Virus record (IMG/VR): IMGVR_UViG_3300000385_000030
Location: 1 to 20,964 of that record
Direction: 5' to 3' (one strand)
Origin: a virus
DNA: 20,964 bases
A program made the translations under genes and the position numbers. The notes beneath the pieces were generated by a model. The model ran no database searches and was not told the DNA's origin. It worked only from the letters and a program-made list of their open reading frames with translations. Position 1 is the stretch's first letter, and the number at the start of each line of letters is the position of its first letter. Below, one piece after another: positions 14,496 through 20,964 of this stretch.

Positions 14496-15544
14496 TAGTA
14501 AACACTCATAACGATTGGGATCCATTGGAAGAAATTATTGTTGGGCATGCTCATCATGCCAGAGTAACGCTTGACAGGTCTCAGCATAGTTTTAGTTATG
14601 CTGATAAAACATGGGACGAAATCAAAGACATGGAAGGCCCTCTTCCCGACTGGGTTATTGAAGAAGCCAACGAAGACATTCAAGGATTGGTAGATGTGCT
14701 TGAATCTATGAACATTAAAGTCCATAGACCAAAAATCATTGATTGGGATAACGAGTTTAGCACACTAGACTGGAAAAGCAAAGGTTGGTATAGTTGGTGC
14801 CCTAGAGATTTGATTTTGCCTCTTGGCGATATGCTTATTGAAACACCAAGTCCCACACGTTCAAGGTATTTTGAAACTAGGCTTTATGATGATATTTTAT
14901 ATGAAGCGTTTGAAGATGATGCACTATGGTTTAGTGCCCCCAAACCCAGACTATTAGATGACTTATATGACATCGAAAGTGACGTACGGGGTAGAAGCAC
15001 TTTATTAGACAAAGAAATTTGTTTTGATGCGCCAAATATTGTTCGCGTTGGTAGAGATTTACTTTATCAAGTTAGTAATAGCGGAAACATGAAAGGATTT
15101 AGATGGCTTAAACGTCTTTTAGAACCAATGGGCTATAGACTGCATTACAGTGAACTGTACAGTTATGCACACTTTGACAGCACGATAATTCCTTTAAGAC
15201 CTGGATTAGTATTATTAAATGGTAGTCGAGTTACGCCAGACAATTGCCCTGAAATATTTAAAAACTGGGACAAAATTTACTTTGATGATTGTATCGCTCA
15301 AGGATGTAAAGTTCCCGGCTATCATTCGCCATGTAGTCCATACATAGGATTAAACATTCTTAGTGTAGATGAAAACACTATTATTTGTGATAGTGCTCAA
15401 GAACCTTTAATGCGAGAACTAGAAAAATATAATATAACTTCTGTACCAGTTAAGTTTAGGCATGCCATGACACTTGCTGGGGGAATACATTGTACTACAC
15501 TAGATTTGCGTAGAAGAGGAACATTGGAGAGTTATTGTGATTAA
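14492..15544 (+). CDS. Arginine amidinotransferase (AGAT/StrB1-like)
   Basis: This 350-aa enzyme would move the amidino group of arginine to an amine, giving a guanidino compound and ornithine. Family landmarks are VNTHNDWDPLEEIIVGHA at the start, CPRDLILPLGDMLIETP with SRYFETRLY, YAHFDSTIIPLRPG (H227, D229), and AGGIHCTTLDLRRRG, whose C334 is the expected nucleophile. All are intact, so it is likely active. It resembles glycine and inosamine-phosphate amidinotransferases, and the sequence alone does not tell the acceptor. It overlaps the aminotransferase upstream (ATGA) and the oxygenase downstream (8 bases), so the three probably share a pathway: an amine made by transamination is a natural acceptor. 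Confidence 0.85.
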   Translation: MIVNTHNDWDPLEEIIVGHAHHARVTLDRSQHSFSYADKTWDEIKDMEGPLPDWVIEEANEDIQGLVDVLESMNIKVHRPKIIDWDNEFSTLDWKSKGWYSWCPRDLILPLGDMLIETPSPTRSRYFETRLYDDILYEAFEDDALWFSAPKPRLLDDLYDIESDVRGRSTLLDKEICFDAPNIVRVGRDLLYQVSNSGNMKGFRWLKRLLEPMGYRLHYSELYSYAHFDSTIIPLRPGLVLLNGSRVTPDNCPEIFKNWDKIYFDDCIAQGCKVPGYHSPCSPYIGLNILSVDENTIICDSAQEPLMRELEKYNITSVPVKFRHAMTLAGGIHCTTLDLRRRGTLESYCD

Positions 15545-16022
15545 CTTTGGACATATAGATTTTAAAATTCTCAAATCTGATTTAGATGAAATCAATTTTA
15601 GTGAATGTCAAACTTGCTATCGTCAATATGACGCATTAGAAAAATACTACAATGAACATAATAGCAGTGTTTGGCAAATGTTTGAAGAATCACCAAGTTA
15701 TATACATGATTTGGCTGATAAGGTACCCCAAAACTTTAAAAATCATGTAGTAAGCGTCATAAGAATTGATCCAGGAAACACTATACCAAATCATTTAGAT
15801 AAGCATTACAAACTCAAAGAAGAATTTGGTGATGGTGACATAAACAGATTTCTTATTTTTTTAGAAGATTGGAAAAAAGGACATTATTTTGAAGTTCAAG
15901 ATCAGCCTTATGTTAAATGGAAACAAGGAGACTGGGTTAGTTTTGGTCCAAATGATTGGCATTTAGCGGGGAACATGGGCGATCAACCCCTTTACTGTGC
16001 TCAAGTAACAACATTAAAATAA
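15537..16022 (+). CDS. Fe(II)/2OG oxygenase, Asp/Asn-hydroxylase-like
   Basis: This 161-aa protein starts at a GTG at 15537, behind GGAG at 15526-15529, inside the end of the amidinotransferase gene. Residues 83-90 read TIPNHLDK with the HxD motif (H86, D88). INRFLIFLEDW and YFEVQDQPYVKWKQGDWVSF form the core strands, and NDWHLAGN carries the second histidine (H142). The layout fits a small single-domain oxygenase like the aspartyl/asparaginyl hydroxylase group, or an Fe-binding cupin. The metal triad is complete, unlike the HxG protein upstream. It may finish the product of the preceding enzymes. Confidence 0.6.
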   Translation: MINFGHIDFKILKSDLDEINFSECQTCYRQYDALEKYYNEHNSSVWQMFEESPSYIHDLADKVPQNFKNHVVSVIRIDPGNTIPNHLDKHYKLKEEFGDGDINRFLIFLEDWKKGHYFEVQDQPYVKWKQGDWVSFGPNDWHLAGNMGDQPLYCAQVTTLK

Positions 16023-16046
16023 TTTTTACTTTGGTTAAATCAATCA

Positions 16047-16075
16047 TTGACTTACGCAATAAAATCCATTATTAT
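16047..16075 (+). promoter_or_regulatory. Sigma70-like promoter upstream of the sliding clamp
   Basis: TTGACT (16047-16052), a 17-base spacer and TATTAT (16070-16075) lie in the 92-base gap before the clamp gene. Each box has one mismatch to consensus. A weaker CCTAAATA late-like string sits at 16090-16097. This would separate the clamp operon from the upstream cassette. AAAGGAAATT before the ATG at 16115 contains the ribosome-binding site. Confidence 0.6.
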
Positions 16076-16114
16076 ACATAGTAAACATACCTAAATACTT
16101 TAAAAGGAAATTAA

Positions 16115-16846
16115 ATGAAAGACAATTTACAAGACTTAATTCAACACACTATGGGTTTAGGAGTAATCGAACTCGTTAAGATAGTTGGCACTGATCAAGA
16201 AACTGAAATTTCAGCAATTGCAGAGGATAAATCTGTTGTTGTAAATGGTAAGTTTAAAACTCCGGTTGCAGAGTTTATTGGTACATTTGGTATGCCCAAC
16301 TTGTCTAAGTTAAAAACAATTTTGTCATTTGACGATTATGATGAAAATGCAATCATTAATGTTACTAGAACAAACAAAGATGGTGAAGATGTCCCAACAG
16401 CAATTCACTTTGAAACAAGTGCGGGAGATTTTGTTAACGACTATCGGTTGATGTCAAAAAGTATTATCGAAGACAAAGTTCGTAATGTTACTTTTAAAGG
16501 CACTGCTTGGAACGTTGAGTTTGAACCTACGGTTGCTGGTATTATGCGTCTTAAAAAGCAAGCATCAGCAAATGCAGAAGAACTTAACTTTACTACAAAA
16601 ACTGACAATGGAGATTTGAAAATCTTTTTTGGTGATCCATCAACTCATTCGGGAAACTTTGTTTTTCATCCTGGTGTAACAGGAACATTATCAAAAAATT
16701 GGATGTGGCCGGTAAAAGTCTTTTTATCTATTATGGATTTGCCCGGTGACAAAACAATTAAAATTTCTGATCAAGGTGCTACTGAAATTACAGTAGACAG
16801 TGGTCTAGCAGTTTATCAATTCTTGTTGCCTGCACAAGCAAAATGA
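16115..16846 (+). CDS. 45: Sliding clamp, gp45-like
   Basis: This 243-aa protein fits the size of T4 gp45 (228 aa). The layout of strand pairs and loops is clamp-like: an N-terminal helix (LQDLIQHTM), VVVNGKFKTPVAEFIGTFG, LKTILSFDDYD, then a second half with WNVEFEPTVAGIMRLKKQ and TGDNG-like beta turns, and LAVYQFLLPAQAK at the end. The clamp trimer encircles DNA and tethers DNA polymerase gp43, which is encoded upstream; in T4 it also supports late transcription. The assignment rests on overall pattern and context, not on a signature motif. Confidence 0.7.
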   Translation: MKDNLQDLIQHTMGLGVIELVKIVGTDQETEISAIAEDKSVVVNGKFKTPVAEFIGTFGMPNLSKLKTILSFDDYDENAIINVTRTNKDGEDVPTAIHFETSAGDFVNDYRLMSKSIIEDKVRNVTFKGTAWNVEFEPTVAGIMRLKKQASANAEELNFTTKTDNGDLKIFFGDPSTHSGNFVFHPGVTGTLSKNWMWPVKVFLSIMDLPGDKTIKISDQGATEITVDSGLAVYQFLLPAQAK

Positions 16847-17175
16847 TCAGAATAACAAGCCATACTAGACCCGTTGTTTGGCAAGTTGAAAACAAACATC
16901 TATTACCCAATATTTCAGGAACAGTAAGATGGAACGGCTCTACAGCAGAGTTTGAAGTTTGTGATAATTCAGGTAAATGGCATAGAATAGATCCTACTGT
17001 AAGACTTGAATATAATGAAGACACTGCCGAAGTTATAGATTGGGCAAGAAAAAAGATGTTAGAAGAAAAACAATTAAATGAACTAATAGAAAAATATCCT
17101 TCTGTACGAGAAGCCAAACGAAACTTAGACTTAACATTAGAGTTAGTAAAAGATGACACAAGCGAATCTAACTGA
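16843..17175 (+). CDS. Unknown 110-aa protein in the clamp operon
   Basis: This 110-aa protein starts in an ATGA overlap with the clamp gene. The first 60 residues look like a small beta domain (PNISGTVRWNGSTAEFEVCD, then WHRIDPTVRLEY). The rest is helical and charged (WARKKMLEEKQLNELIEKYP). I do not recognise it. The tight position between clamp and transglycosylase suggests co-expression with both. Its last 23 bases overlap the next gene in another frame. Confidence 0.45.
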   Translation: MIRITSHTRPVVWQVENKHLLPNISGTVRWNGSTAEFEVCDNSGKWHRIDPTVRLEYNEDTAEVIDWARKKMLEEKQLNELIEKYPSVREAKRNLDLTLELVKDDTSESN

Positions 17176-18685
17176 TCAACACAATGATGATTGGGCATTG
17201 TTTTTGCCAGCAGTATCTAGTTTTTTTATTTCAGGATTAGGCAGACAACGCGAAGGTCAAGAATATTTTGATCAATCAAGAATTCCTCAAGGGTTCGGCG
17301 GTAGTGTAGAAAAGTTAAACTTTCTTAACAGCAGTGAGGGTTTGTACAACTATAAGTGGGGTTTGTACTCGGCAGGTCACGCTAACTTAGACACTACTAC
17401 AGATAATCCAAGCGAATCTATTATACGCAAGCGTGAAGCCGGAACTTTTATGTTAGGTGATTCTGGTGGGTTTCAAATTATGAAAGGGCAATGGCCCGCT
17501 GACTGGAAAGACCCCAATTGTCCCAAAGCCAAAAAGCAACGAGAACTTGTTCTTAGATGGATGGATGAGTATATGGATTATGGCATGTGCTTAGATGTTC
17601 CATCGCAAACCGTAAGAAATCAACATTTGTATGACAAACATGGCATTAGCACAATTGACGATGCTAGAAGCGCAACACATATCAACAACGAATATTTTAT
17701 TCAAAATCGCAATGGCAACTGTAAATTTTTAAATGTTCTTCAAGGACTAACTCACACTCAAAGTGATGAGTGGTATGAAGAAATGAAAAGATATTGTGAC
17801 CCAAATATTTATCCAGAAAATCATTTTAATGGCTGGGCATTTGGTGGTCAAAATAAAATTGATATTCATTTAATGTTGCGTAGACTAGTTAATATTATTC
17901 ATGATGGATTGTTAGAGCCAGGCAAACATGACTTAGTTCATTGTTTGGGCACTAGCATTTTAGAATACGCGGTGTTGTTTACTGATATTCAACGAGCAAT
18001 TAGAAAATATCATAATCCAAATTTAAAAATTACTTTTGATTGCGCATCGCCTTTCTTTTCGGCGGCAAAAGGTTTAGCATACTTTAACACACAAATCGAA
18101 CACGATAAAAAGTGGACTTATAGTATGGAAAAAACTGCTGAAAATAAAGACTACGCCAATGATACTAGAAAATTCAGTGATGCGGTTTTGCAAGATGGTA
18201 TTCACGAAATGTTTACAGACAGCCCGATAACAGAAAATATGGTTCTTAAAGACTTGTGTTATCGAGGGCATGGTTTTATTGGTCAACATGGCAAAGAAAC
18301 AAAAACAAGCTGGGACACACTTTCTTATACTCTTTTACAAGCACACAATGTTTATCAACACATTTGGTCAGTACAAGAAGCAAATCGCAGATACGAACAA
18401 GGTGTCAAACCAAAAATGATTATTCATCCTTTTGATGATATTAGTTTTGGTTCTATTGTTGACGAAATCTTTTCGTTAAATGACAGAGAAAAAAGTTTGG
18501 CACTGATAGACCATCATAGCGCATTTTGGACACAAATGAAAGCAGGTCAAGGATATAGCGGCAAAAAATCTGTAAATTCTCTAACTATGTTTGAACAGTT
18601 ATTTGAAACTTCTGGGGAAGAAACAAATGAGCCAGACGATGAGTTTGAGGATAGCGATGATGCTATGAGGGAGATTATAGAATGA
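17153..18685 (+). CDS. tRNA-guanine transglycosylase/DpdA-like enzyme
   Basis: This 510-aa protein belongs to the TGT superfamily, which swaps guanine for a 7-deazaguanine base. LGDSGGFQIMKG gives the conserved D103, GWAFGGQ corresponds to the GGLAVGE-type glycine loop, HCLGTS to the MGVGTP strand, and TFDCASPFFSAAKG to the segment with the catalytic nucleophile, here D296. The CxCxxC zinc motif of bacterial TGT is not visible, and it is longer than bacterial TGT (about 375 aa). Both points fit the phage DpdA group, which puts preQ0-type bases into DNA. A tRNA substrate remains possible. The acidic C-terminus (EPDDEFEDSDD) is low complexity. It shares an operon with the clamp and the next oxygenase. 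Confidence 0.75.
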   Translation: MTQANLTDQHNDDWALFLPAVSSFFISGLGRQREGQEYFDQSRIPQGFGGSVEKLNFLNSSEGLYNYKWGLYSAGHANLDTTTDNPSESIIRKREAGTFMLGDSGGFQIMKGQWPADWKDPNCPKAKKQRELVLRWMDEYMDYGMCLDVPSQTVRNQHLYDKHGISTIDDARSATHINNEYFIQNRNGNCKFLNVLQGLTHTQSDEWYEEMKRYCDPNIYPENHFNGWAFGGQNKIDIHLMLRRLVNIIHDGLLEPGKHDLVHCLGTSILEYAVLFTDIQRAIRKYHNPNLKITFDCASPFFSAAKGLAYFNTQIEHDKKWTYSMEKTAENKDYANDTRKFSDAVLQDGIHEMFTDSPITENMVLKDLCYRGHGFIGQHGKETKTSWDTLSYTLLQAHNVYQHIWSVQEANRRYEQGVKPKMIIHPFDDISFGSIVDEIFSLNDREKSLALIDHHSAFWTQMKAGQGYSGKKSVNSLTMFEQLFETSGEETNEPDDEFEDSDDAMREIIE

Positions 18686-19224
18686 TTCCTGTTGTTAAAA
18701 CTGTTCCTGATTTTCGAGTAGACCTTACAAAAATATTTTTGCAAGAAAATGCACTAACTCAAAAAGTTTCTAAAGAACTAACTAATTATGGTGAAGAACA
18801 TAAAAGTCAGGTGATCAAAAACGCAGATCAAAGCAACCAAGTGTCTAAAATTGAACATGTAGATTTCGTTCACTCTTTTTTAGGAAAAGTATGGGAAAAT
18901 GCTATTATGTTTTTTGATAGTAGGGTTGATTTTGTAGAACCATATGCACTCAAAAAGTATTCGTTTTCTAGTGGATATTTTAATAATCACACTGACCATT
19001 ACAAATGTGTTCAAGGAAATATAGATCGTAAATTGACTATGATAGTTCAACTATCAAATGAAAATGAATATATTGGGGGAGATTTAATAGTTGAGGGGAA
19101 AAATACACCCAAAACTATTGGAACTGCAATTGTTTTTCCAAGTTTTTTTTCTCATAGGGTAATATCAATCAAATGGGGAATAAGATGGTCACTGGTATCT
19201 TTTGCCTGGGGACCAGCATTTTAA
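18682..19224 (+). CDS. Prolyl-4-hydroxylase-like Fe(II)/2OG oxygenase
   Basis: This 180-aa protein has a full P4H-type core. SSGYFNNHTDHY carries HxD (H103, D105), RKLTMIVQLSN and IGGDLIVEG are the following strands, and IVFPSFFSHRVISI has H158 with R168 ten residues later to bind 2-oxoglutarate. The gene starts in an ATGA overlap with the transglycosylase gene, so the two are translationally coupled. Hydroxylation of a protein, of the modified base or of a sugar are all conceivable. It is not close to the two other Fe/2OG proteins of the window. Confidence 0.75.
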   Translation: MIPVVKTVPDFRVDLTKIFLQENALTQKVSKELTNYGEEHKSQVIKNADQSNQVSKIEHVDFVHSFLGKVWENAIMFFDSRVDFVEPYALKKYSFSSGYFNNHTDHYKCVQGNIDRKLTMIVQLSNENEYIGGDLIVEGKNTPKTIGTAIVFPSFFSHRVISIKWGIRWSLVSFAWGPAF

Positions 19225-19262
19225 CTTGTGTTCTAGTGTAACTGAGTAAATAACCATTTTAA

Positions 19263-19291
19263 TTGATTATAAACACAATTTAATATATCAT
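19263..19291 (+). promoter_or_regulatory. Possible sigma70-like promoter upstream of the T-fold gene
   Basis: TTGATT (19263-19268), 17 bases and TATCAT (19286-19291) lie in the 94-base gap before the gene at 19319. The match is weaker than the two other promoters here, and the gap is very AT-rich, so this is tentative. Confidence 0.35.
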
Positions 19292-19318
19292 TACAATTAA
19301 CAAAATAGAGACTATACG

Positions 19319-19759
19319 ATGTCAACGATAACATCTTTAAATCACGAAACGGCATTATTAGAAATGCGTAATAAAATTAAGCACCAAGCGATTCGCATGA
19401 TTTGGGTAAAATTTCAACGCGAAGGAATCCATTGTTATCCAGCCGCGCTTACAGACCCAAATTTAAAAACTAACGATGAGTATGATGTTAGTTTTTTGGG
19501 TCATCCACACAGACATATTTTTCACTTTAAAGTGGGAATTGAAGTATTTCACAACGACCGCGATATTGAATTTATACAATTCAAACGATGGTTGCAAAAC
19601 TTATATCAAGGAACACTAGAACTTGATTATAAGAGTTGTGAAATGATTAGTGATGAACTGTACGATGCAATCGCTAGTCGTTATCCTGACCGCAACATCG
19701 AAATTACTGTAAGTGAAGACGATGAGAACGGTGCAACAATCTATTACAATAAACTTTAA
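19319..19759 (+). CDS. QueD/6-pyruvoyl-tetrahydropterin-synthase-like T-fold protein
   Basis: This 146-aa protein resembles the T-fold layout of QueD/PTPS. HPHRHIFHFKVGIEVF (H64, H66) takes the place of the HGHNY zinc strand, DIEFIQFKRWLQNLY that of the MVxDFxxLK helix, KSCEMISDELYDAI that of the PTxEN helix, and NIEITVSEDDENG that of the VxVxET strand. H38-C39 upstream may correspond to the remaining ligand and catalytic Cys region. Several residues are non-canonical, so it could be a repurposed member or an unrelated protein. QueD makes a 7-deazaguanine precursor, which would suit the transglycosylase just upstream. QueE and QueC are not in the window. Confidence 0.4.
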   Translation: MSTITSLNHETALLEMRNKIKHQAIRMIWVKFQREGIHCYPAALTDPNLKTNDEYDVSFLGHPHRHIFHFKVGIEVFHNDRDIEFIQFKRWLQNLYQGTLELDYKSCEMISDELYDAIASRYPDRNIEITVSEDDENGATIYYNKL

Positions 19760-19788
19760 CATTATCCGTTTAATTAGGAGTTATAACA

Positions 19789-20013
19789 ATGGCAAGATCA
19801 AATAATAATATCCCTAAAACAGCAGATAAAATTTTTGATGATTTAGACAGTTATCGAGATTTTTGTCGAGAGTTTGGGCACGTTTTCAACGAGCGCGATT
19901 TGTATGCTCAAAGAAGTTACATTTATCGTCAGTATTTGAAACACATTGCAGGTAAACCAGTAAAAAATAATTGGGACCAAGATTCTAGGCCTAAGTATAG
20001 AAAGAGAAATTAA
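19789..20013 (+). CDS. Small hypothetical protein (DSYRDFCREFG)
   Basis: This 74-aa protein has a clear ribosome-binding site (TTAGGAGT) and a helical, charged sequence: KIFDDLDSYRDFCREFG, then FNERDLYAQRSYIYRQYLKH and a short basic tail. It looks like a conserved small T4-like marine phage protein, but I know no function. Its stop is one base before the next ATG, so it is linked to the glycosyltransferase gene. Confidence 0.5.
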   Translation: MARSNNNIPKTADKIFDDLDSYRDFCREFGHVFNERDLYAQRSYIYRQYLKHIAGKPVKNNWDQDSRPKYRKRN

Positions 20014-20014
20014 T

Positions 20015-20964
20015 ATGCGTAAACTGTTTTACATGGGGTTAGAACCCTACAATGCAAGGTATACACTTCAGTTAACAGACTGGAATACCGAAGTGTTTGA
20101 AAAGCGTGGAATTGATTTTGAAATCGTTCCCGGAGAAACACTTGATGCGAGCAAGCAAATTGTAACAGGGCAAGTACTAGATGCACATGGAAGATCATAC
20201 TTTAGTATGAGCCAAATGATGAATCTAGTTAAAATGATGCGAGAAGGCGAAGTCACTGGCGAAGATGTTATCTTTTTTGAAGACATGTTTCAGCCCGGCT
20301 TTGAATCATTGCCTTATATTTTAGATCAAGTGTCAGAAGATATGCGTCCAAGAATTTATGTTCGTTGTTTAGCGCAAACTGTTGATCCAGATGATTTTGT
20401 TCATGTATGGGGAATGTATCCCTGGATGAGTTTGTACGAAAAAATGGTTAGCAAAGTAGTAGATGGTGTTCTTGCTACAAGCGAAGAAATGGTAGCACAT
20501 ATTAAAGTTGCAGGCTGGGAAGTTCCTGTATACAACATTTCTGGTTTAGCATTTAGCAAAAACGAAGTTCGCAATCGATTAACAAACAGTGGCGAAAGTA
20601 TTAAACCATTTAACGAACGAAAAAACAGAGTAGCCTTTTCTGCACGTTGGGATCAAGAAAAACAACCTGATTTTTATATGGATTTGATTGAAGAATGGTT
20701 CAAACAAAATCCCAACTCAGATGTAGAGTTTGCTGTGTTTTCAGGTGCAGAACTGCGTAGTAATAATGATTCGTATATGGAAAGAACGCGGCAACTTCAA
20801 GCACAAGGCAAACTTAAAGTATATGAAAACTTAGATAAAAACGATTATTACTTACTGCTTAATGACACTAGAGTTGTCTTTAACTGTGCTTTACAAGACT
20901 GGGTAAGCAATACAGTAAGTGAAGGAGATGCATTGGGATGCAATGTATTGTTTCCTGCATATCG
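20015..20964 (+). CDS. GT-B glycosyltransferase (partial, runs off the window)
   Basis: The ATG at 20015 opens a frame that stays open for 316 codons to the end of the window, so the gene is cut at its 3' end. An N-terminal Rossmann half (KLFYMGLEPYNARYT, then VIFFEDMFQPG) is followed by the linker GVLATSEEMVAHIKVAGW. A second half begins VAFSARWDQEKQPDFYMDL and ends in a GT-B donor-site-like region VSNTVSEGDALGCNVLFPAY. In family members an E in this last stretch contacts the sugar nucleotide; E308 or so is a candidate. Donor and acceptor are unknown. Confidence 0.7.
   Translation, partial: MRKLFYMGLEPYNARYTLQLTDWNTEVFEKRGIDFEIVPGETLDASKQIVTGQVLDAHGRSYFSMSQMMNLVKMMREGEVTGEDVIFFEDMFQPGFESLPYILDQVSEDMRPRIYVRCLAQTVDPDDFVHVWGMYPWMSLYEKMVSKVVDGVLATSEEMVAHIKVAGWEVPVYNISGLAFSKNEVRNRLTNSGESIKPFNERKNRVAFSARWDQEKQPDFYMDLIEEWFKQNPNSDVEFAVFSGAELRSNNDSYMERTRQLQAQGKLKVYENLDKNDYYLLLNDTRVVFNCALQDWVSNTVSEGDALGCNVLFPAY

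Noticed and set aside
16788-17198. 136-aa minus-strand open frame
   Set aside because: It lies opposite the end of the clamp gene and the 110-aa gene, shows no domain and has no ribosome-binding or promoter context. Every recognised gene is on the plus strand.
1-20964. CRISPR arrays, insertion sequences, integrase or att sites
   Set aside because: No short regularly spaced repeats, transposase motifs or integrase-like gene were seen; the only clear direct repeat is the 106-bp pair.

Overview
The window looks like a piece of a tailed phage genome of the T4-like type that infects a low-GC, probably marine, bacterium. The direct evidence is a complete family-B DNA polymerase of gp43 size and motif order, a gp45-like sliding clamp, a DsbA-like double-stranded DNA-binding protein, short T4-type late-promoter boxes (NATAAATA), every recognised gene on the plus strand, and dense packing with ATGA or TAATG overlaps. 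Gene content resembles cyanophage or pelagiphage T4-likes more than enteric T4. The host is inferred, not shown.

Region 1 (about 1-5434) is a run of small, mostly unrelated proteins. Many open with the same kind of short peptide, M-[KR]-x-x-E-[FILV]-x-x-E (for example MRAHEFITE, MRAQEFITE, MRASEILNE). This resembles the capsid-targeting sequence of T4 internal head proteins (MKTYQEFIAE), which the prohead protease removes after (L/I)xE. Behind it lie very different bodies: a kinase-like domain, a possible ADP-ribosyltransferase-like fragment, a GNAT-like domain, a zinc-protease-like domain, Cys-rich modules and very basic DNA-binding-like tails. I read this as a cassette of proteins packaged in the head and delivered with the DNA. 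Its first genes carry a 106-bp near-identical direct repeat that joins the tail of one gene to the head of the next.

Region 2 (about 5504-8694) has a near-consensus sigma70 promoter, then a YdcH/DUF465-like coiled-coil protein, a DsbA-like protein and DNA polymerase, all overlapping or touching.

Region 3 (about 8690-16022) is an accessory cassette between polymerase and clamp, preceded by a late-type box. It holds two tandem glycosyltransferase-like paralogs, a PhyH/StrG-like Fe(II)/2-oxoglutarate enzyme with the HxG ligand motif known from halogenases, two compact aminotransferase-like paralogs, an arginine amidinotransferase and a second Fe/2OG oxygenase. Together they look like a pathway that makes an amine, converts it to a guanidino group and attaches or decorates a sugar or similar small molecule. 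The final product is unknown.

Region 4 (about 16047-20964) has its own sigma70-like promoter, then the sliding clamp, an unknown 110-aa protein, a tRNA-guanine-transglycosylase/DpdA-like enzyme and a prolyl-4-hydroxylase-like Fe/2OG oxygenase, all translationally overlapping. A QueD-like T-fold protein, a small conserved-looking protein and a GT-B glycosyltransferase cut by the window edge follow. The transglycosylase and T-fold pair suggests 7-deazaguanine modification of DNA or tRNA.
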